From: Prorocentrum cordatum
Taxonomy: Eukaryota > Sar > Dinophyceae > Prorocentrales > Prorocentraceae
Length of the DNA: 57,500 nt
Assembly: GCA_963575745.1 (NCBI GenBank)
Contig: CAUYUJ010006302.1
Span: forward strand, 185,984-243,483
Direction of reading: 5' to 3'
Shown here piece by piece: positions 50,401 to 57,414 of this stretch. How positions within the stretch are numbered: position 1 is the stretch's first letter; each line of letters starts with the position of its first letter. The translations under genes were made by a program, and so were the position numbers. The notes beneath the pieces were generated by a model. The model was not told the origin of the DNA. It saw only the letters and a program-made list of their open reading frames with translations, and did not search any database.

Positions 50401-52258
50401 GCCGAATGAGGCCCCCTGCGCTGTATGTCGTGGGCCGGGCATAGTTATAGCGCACTTCCCGTGTGCTGGGCAGCGCGACGCTGAATCAGAACAAGCGCGC
50501 CAGCAGGAAAGGTGCGTGGCAGATGCCCGGGAAATGCGTCGGCTACGTGAAGCAGTGGAGGCACTGGAGGCTCGAGCCGCACAATCGGCGGAGCCATCCG
50601 CACGTGCCCCAGCTGCGCAGGCATACCCCTGGCCAGCGCCAGAGCAAGGCATTCAGATGCCAATCCTGCCTACGCTTCGAGCGCAGGAGCCCCCAGCTGC
50701 GGGGCCACCCGCTGAAGCGGCTCCCGCCGCCCAAGCGGGGCCACCCGCAAATGGACCTCCAAATCCAGGTTTCCTGAGGGCAATGGAGGCCAACATCAGG
50801 CGGAGTGGCAGGAGCGGAGGCGGGACTCGAAGGCCAACTGGATCAACCAGGACCTCGCGAGTGGCAAGCCCGGTCAGCGCCAGGAGCCGGGCAAGCGCTG
50901 AGAGCGCAGAGGCAGCCCAGTTCCATACTACATTCATGATCGATACAGAGGGGCTGACCTACGCACGTGACGACACGGACGCGCTGCCACCAGGAGGTGA
51001 ATGGATGTCCACGCCATCTGCGAATTATTGGGTCCTTGAGCAGGAACCAATTACCGTGGATGAGCGCCGCCAGTATGAGCAGATGTGGTGCACCGAGCTG
51101 ACCATGAGTCAATGGGTTCTTGAACAGCGCCTGTTGAAGGGTACACTCGGATCGCAGATCACGTACCACACCAATGACCATGGGACAATCGCTCTGGCAG
51201 CGCGCAATGGGACATTCTTTCCTGACGAAGATGGTATGCCCTGCATCTCGTTCATGCTAGACATTGGTTCCAATGTGAACATCATTGGATCCAATGCGGC
51301 GCGAACCTTCCAGGAGATTATGGCCAGGTTCAACTACCGACCTGCCATATGCACCCTGAGCAAGACCCTCTACATCAATGGTGTTGGTGAGGGCGCTGCG
51401 ATATGTCGGAAGATGGGCAACTTCAAGATCGGGGTACAATATGCCAATGAGGCGAGCCCCCGTATTAAGGAGTATGCCTCCAACATCGCAGAAGGCTCGG
51501 GTGCCAATCTCCCGGCCATCTGGGGCCTAGGAGCCATGGAGGCACGTGATGCGATCATCGTGCTGAAGCCAGGCTACCAGAAGGTTATCTTCCCCAGCGG
51601 TGGCTACACCCTGAAGCTGGGAAGAGGCGCCAAGGTCCTGAAGGCGAAAAAGACTCCCTCGGGCCATCTCGCGATTCCCTGCGGGCTGTATGAAGGGGCC
51701 AAGAGCCACACGGTCACGAACACCTTCACAATCCGCAGCAGTCGAGATGGCTATACCGAGACGGAGAACGAAGAGGACCCCGTCAGTGCGGGGCCACCCG
51801 CCGAAGCAAGTGCGGGGCCACCCGCCGAAGCAAGTGCGGGGCCACCCGCGACGGGACAGTCCATGGCCGCCACGACCGATACGTACATTGTCGAGCCGTA
51901 CATCGACAAGCAGCTCCTGGAAGACACGACCCGTTTGATCGTGGACAGGACGCTGAACAGCTGGTGGGAGGGCCAACAGTGTCCCGAAGGGACCTGGCCA
52001 CATATGAAGGATGCTCTGAAGTCTAAGATATTCTGGGCAGTCCAGGAGGCGGTGAATAAATGGACACCTGAGGACCAAGCGGGGCCACCCGCGTCACCGC
52101 CACCACCACCAAGCTACACGGGCGGAGGTTCGTCGGACTCTGCGGGGCCAACCCGCGTGGAGATCGTGAGCGTAGCCACACCAGCGACTCCTGCGGAGCC
52201 ATCCGCTAACAGCATGCCTCCGAGTCAGACGGCAACGTGGTCACACGACCGCCGCTGA
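47399..52258 (+). CDS. Polyprotein: Tpt1/KptA-like domain, RING-H2 finger, retropepsin
   Basis: 1619 residues; the apparent start is GTG and the true reading enters from upstream. Residues about 160-412 match the RNA 2'-phosphotransferase family: TALRHSPYW (Arg171-His172), GWVVVDDLL, FIRATNGHSS (Arg280), VYFIHGTQWEYVKDILANGL, SGIRPDSEVLIF (Arg364), and RGHDGRIPPDHI. The Arg-His-Arg-Arg set used by Tpt1/KptA to transfer a 2'-phosphate to NAD+ is complete, although a roughly 60-residue insertion separates the first two. Residues 959-1011 are a RING-H2 finger, CPIC...CGHFFHDIC...CAVC. A retropepsin follows: FMLDIGSNVNIIG (catalytic Asp at 51260) and LPAIWGLGAMEARDAIIVL. Hairpin repeats fill the linkers. 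TGA at 52256 ends the frame, but the same frame stays open after it. Confidence 0.8.
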   Translation: MADQGHPHPGAESSAGAASSAAGSAGPPVKAAPAALAGPPVKAPPAALAGPPARWQPAMSVLRNIPLGAIEYWQGIEGKGPKRTINPRVTRDDTDRCEVINCPDRRNFECRNDWEREQQAVGNMLRDRPPLRVAQHRAELMKVMERFGTDPTLPRDGQMTKVSIWFSTALRHSPYWKDGFSRHFEKISTFDPYDGWVVVDDLLTNWTENDQWKGYRDMHEVLIKGRPHTSCVYWVLLNCCEMIDNHGMQKGRLQMKCVDDSMLLPPRFRSTARRPQYFIRATNGHSSPGIHCPESLYKPIATWMKEPDDPVYFIHGTQWEYVKDILANGLSCLAQDNPKRKGGRQFVHGCPYLPGDPRIQSGIRPDSEVLIFCSINKMLSSGFSLWRSANDIVMTRGHDGRIPPDHILQIVSIAKYRVGEAWSNPLAYDKSRKRGQPADRIRTDDYLPLKLCDKTLGVMEDHAMYLKGWSKTDGRPFNLIMTEQDVAPRPYDTQTVLMINAQEDEVMPEAGPPAGAGTPAVDTSDGSWQQVVTPVATVASPWRPDQQAWVQALNSYLTPADVSGLTDQLYRADPWAVHTGIQDAQQRNLRTPAGPPGVLGPQPQRPPQQTGGARFVPMGGSDGGSPFRTPPSETSENSLWQRLQAIRGNPALAAALQATTPFGTPRGSEGGVAAGSPAERTPAEPPAQAGPPADGQQGSDYERRAANLRAQATFLQQQADRVPSLLRNRNIDVTNHGDFRPLWSWTSEYAPNADPTNPYRQVFIPGIASHPIYGWDNHGPAEAQAMGAPMYPEYYAQMNNSPMIAGPPANEYTRNLANEMFRLQFTRAVDAQSMPHCAYMPTPTDPETVVQPAGLAVPAAMGNVPDYIRDVHNTQQAILASRQQARDNTRLRQQRAIQRRIERETQAGTPAEAGPPAERPDRRPPPTPYREGETTFERQARTRPDVPAPVISDYNFTQCPICMDNYEMGTTVWRLACGHFFHDICWDRVAQQHVRNQRPGAPNEAPCAVCRGPGIVIAHFPCAGQRDAESEQARQQERCVADAREMRRLREAVEALEARAAQSAEPSARAPAAQAYPWPAPEQGIQMPILPTLRAQEPPAAGPPAEAAPAAQAGPPANGPPNPGFLRAMEANIRRSGRSGGGTRRPTGSTRTSRVASPVSARSRASAESAEAAQFHTTFMIDTEGLTYARDDTDALPPGGEWMSTPSANYWVLEQEPITVDERRQYEQMWCTELTMSQWVLEQRLLKGTLGSQITYHTNDHGTIALAARNGTFFPDEDGMPCISFMLDIGSNVNIIGSNAARTFQEIMARFNYRPAICTLSKTLYINGVGEGAAICRKMGNFKIGVQYANEASPRIKEYASNIAEGSGANLPAIWGLGAMEARDAIIVLKPGYQKVIFPSGGYTLKLGRGAKVLKAKKTPSGHLAIPCGLYEGAKSHTVTNTFTIRSSRDGYTETENEEDPVSAGPPAEASAGPPAEASAGPPATGQSMAATTDTYIVEPYIDKQLLEDTTRLIVDRTLNSWWEGQQCPEGTWPHMKDALKSKIFWAVQEAVNKWTPEDQAGPPASPPPPPSYTGGGSSDSAGPTRVEIVSVATPATPAEPSANSMPPSQTATWSHDRR

Positions 52259-52699
52259 CGGGGGCAGGCGGGCGCGCCGGCGGCGCTCGCTTGCGAAGAG
52301 AAGCCGAATACCGGCCTCCTCGCTACATACGTTGGCCGCGCTGAGGCCCGAGAGGAAAAATATCATTCAAAATGTCTTGTCATCGAAGATATTCGCACAG
52401 CTTGCGCTGAACTCCGAACCCGTGGATATATATGCGACCGGATTACCCATAATGAGGTAATGACTTCAACTGGAACACAGTATTTGGGAAATTTGTTGGC
52501 AGGAGACTACAATATGTTGTGGGTGGCCACACCCTCTGATTGGTACGTTCGTACTCCAGGAAAGAGGGCGGGACCACACTATCAACGTATACAAAATCTC
52601 CTGATCAAAGCGCGTGCTCTGAGGATGCAGATTGTTATCCTGGGGCCACCCGGGTATTTCTGGAAACAGGTCCGATCAAAGATGTTATCGAAGATTTGA
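52259..52699 (+). CDS. Continuation of the same polyprotein frame after TGA
   Basis: The frame of 47399-52258 reads on without another stop to TGA at 52697: KYHSKCLVIEDIRTACAEL, LLAGDYNMLWVATPSDWYVR, LIKARALRMQIVILGPPGYF. I know this style of sequence from dinoflagellate retroelement polyproteins but not its function. Separation from the upstream part is by one nonsense codon only. Near 52670 the meaningful reading passes to the next frame. Confidence 0.6.
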   Translation, partial: RGQAGAPAALACEEKPNTGLLATYVGRAEAREEKYHSKCLVIEDIRTACAELRTRGYICDRITHNEVMTSTGTQYLGNLLAGDYNMLWVATPSDWYVRTPGKRAGPHYQRIQNLLIKARALRMQIVILGPPGYFWKQVRSKMLSKI

Positions 52700-53751
52700 A
52701 GCTAAGCATTATACGAATGAGACTCTGTCATTTCGGTATTAAGTTTGACCGCTCCAGCAAATATCCCAGTGGTTCTTATATACAAGTTGCTACATCTTGT
52801 CCTCATATACCGATGAACTTATGGAGATGTACTTGTGGCTCATACAAAGAGCATGATTTGGATTGGTATGGCCAAGATCAGCAACGTGCCGAGTTTCGGC
52901 ATAAAACTTTGGCTATCATTATTGCACGCTTCCTTGATCAACTCAATAAAGCCAACATGATCAGGAATGAGCGGAGTGCGGTACACCTCAGTGTGGGTAC
53001 TCGCGTTGACAAAAAGGTAAGACACTACGTCCAATGTCCACAAAAGGGCCCTCAATGGGACCATGTTGTTCGTAGAGTCACGACCGACCTGGACACGAAT
53101 AAGATCGTTCAAGATATCAGAATCCAGGATCAGCCAACTGGGTACAATTATGTAGCTCCATTACCTGATGGGGTTACAAACATCAGTACTCGGTTATACT
53201 GGGAGCCTCCGGCTCCAGTTCTTCACGGCGACGGTGAGTCGCGAAGGCCACGCCCAAAGCGTGTGACGATCGTCGATGACGATCGATCTCCTCCCCCTTC
53301 GATTGAGCGTTGCCAAACGCGACCCACCAACAACTTTCCTGAAATTCCGCCATTTCCTGACTTAACAGCGGATTCCTCCGCAGCGGATCTCTCCGCGGAA
53401 ACTGCGTTGCCCACTGATGCCAGGATAAAACAGAAAGAAAAGCAGAAAGCTGACAAAGAGGCCGGCATCAAACCGAAGAAAATCCCGAAGAAAGTGGAAG
53501 ACGGTAACGACGACTGTGGAGAGGACCTCAAAGGGCTTGACTGCTCCACATATTTCAACGACGTTCCTCTTGACGACTCGGACTCGGACAGCGAATCAGA
53601 GGACATCTTCATGATGTTACCGGCGGGGCAACCCGCTGACTCACATGCTGATGTCTTCTCGATGGTCCAGTCACTATGCTACGGCAGAAACAATCAAGTG
53701 GACATGCTTGAATTATGTGGGGGCAAGGGTGGTATATCCATATTATATTAG
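52670..53751 (+). CDS. Polyprotein segment ending in a SAM-binding-like loop
   Basis: Continues the previous segment one frame over: MRLCHFGIKFD, KYPSGSYIQVATSCPHIP, LWRCTC. After an acidic/lysine-rich linker it reaches VDMLELCGGKGGIS, which resembles motif I (glycine loop) of class I methyltransferases, and stops at TAG two residues later. Hairpins at 53368 and 53383 have GCGGA/TCCGC arms; 53623 has a GCAA loop. Sequence is lost between this loop and the continuation at 53768. Confidence 0.6.
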
Positions 53752-53767
53752 CCCAAGAGAGGATATG

Positions 53768-54928
53768 ATAAGACCTTGGAAACGCGGAAGTACAAAGGGC
53801 AGCCCTTCACTACCTCAAGACTTGCTTTGTCAAGATCACGATTCTGCAGCCAAGCTGCAGAACTACTGGACTTCCTTCATACTTCAATGCGCAGGTCAAT
53901 CATGACACGTGGCTTAAACACCACAAAGAGGACCTGCCCCATATCACGTTCTGTGGAACAGTCGCTCTATTGCAAGACGACCTGAGACGTTTCTTTCTCA
54001 GGGAACAACCAATGGGCACGTGGGTGGATGAGATCCAGCCATGGAAGGAACTGGCACGACGCAAGGTCACTTGCCAAACGATTATTGATCAGTGCACGAC
54101 TGGTCTCAAAGATTCGTTTGGACAATACATCCGCAAGCCAACACAGATGATGGCAAACAAAGAAGAGTTGTTGGCACCCTTCAGAGGCAAGCGTTGTCCA
54201 GGTAATCATGTGCACGCCAATGCTTGCAACAAAGAACTAGCAAGGGCGGCACAGTATACCTACAGAATGCAGTCATTGATCGTTGATGCGGTGCAAATCG
54301 CCAAAGATCTGTTTGCTTACGGTCGCGATCCATTCGCGAATCGCGAACGCAGTTATGCGTTCGTAACAAACAGTGCTGGCTACGACTTGGACGACCCAAC
54401 AATCCGGAGACACCCAAACGGAGAAATCTGGCGACCACCACCTGGCGGTCTTGGGTGTCCTGGCTGTGTAGACAACAACTACAAACAATCACCAAGACAC
54501 AGCAGGGATCCGAAGATGTGCCGATGGTATGATGTTGAACCATACCATTGGGACTGTCCAAGTTGTAGGAAGGAATGCCCGAAGAGCAATCCTCACCATG
54601 CCAAGATGTCTGGCCAATGTAGATTCGCTGAAAAATGGAAACTGCCAGATAACTTTGGTCAGCCGCGCCCAGCGGGGCAAGCCGCTCCTGCGGCGCCAGC
54701 CGCGGAAGCGGCTCCAGCCGCAGAAGCGGCGCCAGCCGCAAAAGCGGCGCCGGCCGCGAAAGCGCGCATACGCGCGCCTAGGCCGCCACGGCCCGGTGAG
54801 GGCGATCCAACCGCAGGCGCCAGCAGCATGACATCACCAGGGCCGAGGGGGCTCATGGTAACACCTCTGGCGCTGGCAGCTCTGACGATCACCGCAGACT
54901 GCCACAAGTTGCAGCAAGGCGCGGACGC
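53768..54928 (+). CDS. Methyltransferase-like continuation and Cys-rich region
   Basis: Open frame without an ATG, starting with DLGNAEVQRAALHYLKTCF, then ITILQPSCRTTGLPSYFN. The PSC step occupies the place of the PPC motif of C5-methyltransferases. It continues HITFCGTVALLQDDLRRFFL, REQPMGTWVDEIQPW. A cysteine-rich region follows: GCPGCVDNN, CRWYDVEPYHWDCPSCRKEC, HHAKMSGQC, likely metal-binding. Then an Ala-rich linker with five hairpins (54672-54757), four of them at exact 18-bp spacing. The frame runs to 55061 but is replaced by the integrase frame near 54900. Confidence 0.6.
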
Positions 54929-56359
54929 ATGGAGGGAGGAGATCCTCCACCACCGCCGCAGCCTCAAGCAGAGCCGAGGCCAAGGCCAAGGCTCCCTGAT
55001 TGGACTCGCTTCGACGTTCAGCTCAGCCTTCAAAACCTGCGCAGCTTTGACCCAGCTGTAGTGCAGCGAGAACTCCGCAAACTCCACTTGAGATGGTTTC
55101 ATGCCAAGGAGCCAAAAATGCGGATGATTCTAACTAAGGTTGGTCTGGGTGAAACCCGTTTGAGTCTGATCAAAGGCATTTGCGACTCGTGTAGAGAATG
55201 TCGAGCCTGGGACAAACCAGGCAACACGGTGATGCCTTCTGTGTCACTGCCAGGACGTTTCAACGAGGAAGTCGAATGTGATCTTTTCTTTTACAAACAG
55301 GAACATATTGTTTTTCACATCATCGACCGTTGTATTCGCTGGGCAGCTGGCACAGAGATTCCTGATAAGACCATGCATACTGTTCTCGATGCCTATCACA
55401 CAACTTGGATGCAACATGGCCCTGCTAAAATCTTATACTCCGATGGGGAAGGAGCACTGAATAACGATACAGCAAAGGCCATCCTTAAGGCTAAGGGAAC
55501 AGAGCTTCGTATCCGAGCGCGTGGCCAACACGCCACGACTATCGAAGCTAGGAACGGCATCTTGCGACACCTCATGCACGTGATGGGAGAAGAATTGAAT
55601 AGATTAAATATTCCTCTGAATTTCACTCGTCTTTTACATGAAGCCTTATTTGCCAGCAACGCATTTACCTTCTACAATGAAGTTTCTCCGTATAATGCGC
55701 TGTATGGCAGACAACCAGCTATGCTTCCCGATTTCCCTGTCTTGGATCATGATCAGTCCGCTGAATCATCAGATCACTCAAGGGAGGAAACAATCAGGAG
55801 GGTTAGTCTGGAGGCAATCACGCAGGCCACTGCGGTTGCCAAGACGAACAGGGCTCTCCGTACGAAGACTACTGCTACGGGTGAATTTCACTACAAAGAG
55901 GGAGATCTCGTGGACTATCATCGCCCGACCACCACGAAAGACGACTGGGGTGGATGGAGTGGTCCATACCCGGTCATCCGCAACGAAACTGACCGAGGCC
56001 AGGTCATCGTGAAGGTCGGTAGTCGCGAAGTGCGAGTACAGTATCCTGACACACGACATACGCTGTACATCGAAGCACTGGTGGTCCGCGAGATAGGATC
56101 GGACAATACGGCCCTTCGGACAGTATTGGCCTTTATTGCCGGTCTACCAGCGGGGAAACCCGCCATGACTTTCGGATACCTACCAGCGAAACAGGGCCGG
56201 CTGCAGATGACTGCTGCGAGCCGGCTTTCGCCTAAGGTGCGTTTGGCTCTTCAGTACCTCATACGCAACTATTTTCGTATTGAAAACGTTGTTGCTGTAC
56301 GACTTGCCAAGAGCCTGACGAAGTTGCCTGCTGCCCCTATGCAGACAGCTGTACACTAG
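54929..56359 (+). CDS. Integrase
   Basis: 476 residues from ATG at 54929; the protein-like reading probably enters from the preceding frame. His53/His58 in LHLRWFHA and Cys85/88/91 in ICDSCRECRAW form the HHCC-type zinc domain. Core acidic residues: Asp118 (VECDLFF), Asp172 (ILYSDGEGALNND) and Glu206 (TTIEARNG), a D-D-x33-E spacing, slightly shorter than the usual 35. WSGPYPVI near residue 343 resembles a GPY/F module. A hairpin with GAAA loop lies at 56150, after the core. Ends at TAG created by an 8-bp imperfect duplication (GTACACTA/GTGCACTA) at 56350-56365. Confidence 0.85.
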   Translation: MEGGDPPPPPQPQAEPRPRPRLPDWTRFDVQLSLQNLRSFDPAVVQRELRKLHLRWFHAKEPKMRMILTKVGLGETRLSLIKGICDSCRECRAWDKPGNTVMPSVSLPGRFNEEVECDLFFYKQEHIVFHIIDRCIRWAAGTEIPDKTMHTVLDAYHTTWMQHGPAKILYSDGEGALNNDTAKAILKAKGTELRIRARGQHATTIEARNGILRHLMHVMGEELNRLNIPLNFTRLLHEALFASNAFTFYNEVSPYNALYGRQPAMLPDFPVLDHDQSAESSDHSREETIRRVSLEAITQATAVAKTNRALRTKTTATGEFHYKEGDLVDYHRPTTTKDDWGGWSGPYPVIRNETDRGQVIVKVGSREVRVQYPDTRHTLYIEALVVREIGSDNTALRTVLAFIAGLPAGKPAMTFGYLPAKQGRLQMTAASRLSPKVRLALQYLIRNYFRIENVVAVRLAKSLTKLPAAPMQTAVH

Positions 56360-57414
56360 TGCACTATGATAACGATGTGACCCCTGGCTTTCACTATTAT
56401 GAAGCTGATGGCACTGCCTTGAACATCTACGACATCACAGGATCTACACACTCACGCATCATCCAGTGTCTTAAATCCAAGAAGCCGCCTGCTGGATTCG
56501 ACCGAAACCTCACTAAGTTTGAGGAACTCGCTGATGGCCCACCACCAAGCGAGTCACCGCCAGCAGCTGCTCCTGAGCAGCCTCCTGCGGAGAATGATGG
56601 TCGGCTCCCGACCATCATAGAGGAAACAGAAGAAGATCTGGATGCCTTTGTCTTAAAGTCGTGGTATGCTGAACTGATGGATGACAGAACACTCCTTGAA
56701 GCTGACACAGAAGAAGTCATGCATACAGTTCCGACATACATGACAGACACACAGTGTGTGTTAGTCTCTACGACCTGTGAAGATGTGCAAGGCCACTTGC
56801 CGGAGCGGGGTCACCCGCCAGGATACGACATGGACACTGCTTACTACGTTCCTTTGTGCTCCACGGATCCGGACAGCAAATATGATCTGGATTCCGATGA
56901 GCACGGGAAGTACATCGAGCTCTGCTTCACAGCAGACATGTCCAAAGTCGTCCTGTCCGAGCAGCAACGCCGATTGTTGGATGACAGCAGCGTCACAACT
57001 ATGCGAGTATACGTTAGTGCTGCCTCCAAACGTGCCGTGGTCGTCAAGGAAGACGATCTACTCACGAAGGCCGACATTCAAGCGAATCCGGTCAAAGTTT
57101 CCAAAGCCCTTTACACAGAATTGAAGACTTGGCTTGACAACAAATGCTTCCAGATGACTGACTTGAGCAAAGCGTCTAACATCATGACTTCACGCTACGT
57201 ATACAAATGGAAGTTTGTTAAGAACGAAAAGGGCGAAATGGAAAGGACGATCAGGTTACGCTTGGTACTCCGTGGCTTCATGGACCTTGAAGCCTTTGAT
57301 GTCGAAACCTTCTCTGGCACGGCAAGGAGGTCAAGCCAGAGACTGCTCGCAAGTTCTGCTGCATGCAACAAAGCTTGGATCATCGCTTCCCTGGCATCAA
57401 CATGGCTTTCTTGA
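56359..57414 (+). CDS. Reverse transcriptase (RVT_2), N-terminal part, broken at motif A
   Basis: Continues from the integrase after the 8-bp duplication (HYDNDVTPGFHYYEADGTAL). An acidic Pro-rich linker leads to the copia-type reverse transcriptase: LYTELKTWLDNKCFQM, MTSRYVYKWKFVK, IRLRLVLRGFMDLEAFD, TFSGTARRSSQRLLAS. At 57394/57395 one base is missing within the catalytic Asp codon of motif A. The true reading therefore moves to the frame INMAFLKGLTYSEL (57396 onward), and this frame ends in nonsense at 57414. Hairpin 56805 is read here in another phase (RGHPP). Confidence 0.8.
   Translation: MHYDNDVTPGFHYYEADGTALNIYDITGSTHSRIIQCLKSKKPPAGFDRNLTKFEELADGPPPSESPPAAAPEQPPAENDGRLPTIIEETEEDLDAFVLKSWYAELMDDRTLLEADTEEVMHTVPTYMTDTQCVLVSTTCEDVQGHLPERGHPPGYDMDTAYYVPLCSTDPDSKYDLDSDEHGKYIELCFTADMSKVVLSEQQRRLLDDSSVTTMRVYVSAASKRAVVVKEDDLLTKADIQANPVKVSKALYTELKTWLDNKCFQMTDLSKASNIMTSRYVYKWKFVKNEKGEMERTIRLRLVLRGFMDLEAFDVETFSGTARRSSQRLLASSAACNKAWIIASLASTWLS

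Larger units (their letters stand above)
38776..56818 (+). repeat. Dispersed 14-bp hairpin repeats, about 49 copies
   Basis: Consensus GCGGGGNNACCCGC: a 5-bp stem and 4-base loop. Starts by eye: 38776, 39726, 44466, 45060, 45216, 45595, 45631, 45880, 46474, 46504, 46522, 47269, 47287, 47305, 47429, 47471, 47489, 47507, 47543, 48697, 48926, 48944, 49175, 49418, 49445, 49463, 49811, 50117, 50135, 50588, 50699, 50717, 50735, 51788, 51812, 51836, 52079, 52142, 52193, 53368, 53383, 53623, 54672, 54690, 54708, 54726, 54744, 56150, 56805. Loops GCCA, GTCA, GACA, GCAA, GAAA; rarer GCCG, TCCC, TTCC, TCTC. Usual translation Ala-Gly-X-Pro-Ala. A few have a 5-base loop or a degenerate arm (47471, 49175). 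Confidence 0.9.

Noticed and set aside
52651-52664. Extra hairpin copy GGGGCCACCCGGG
   Set aside because: Lacks the GCGGG left arm; encodes the GPPG of LGPPGYF within a conserved segment, so similarity is probably chance.
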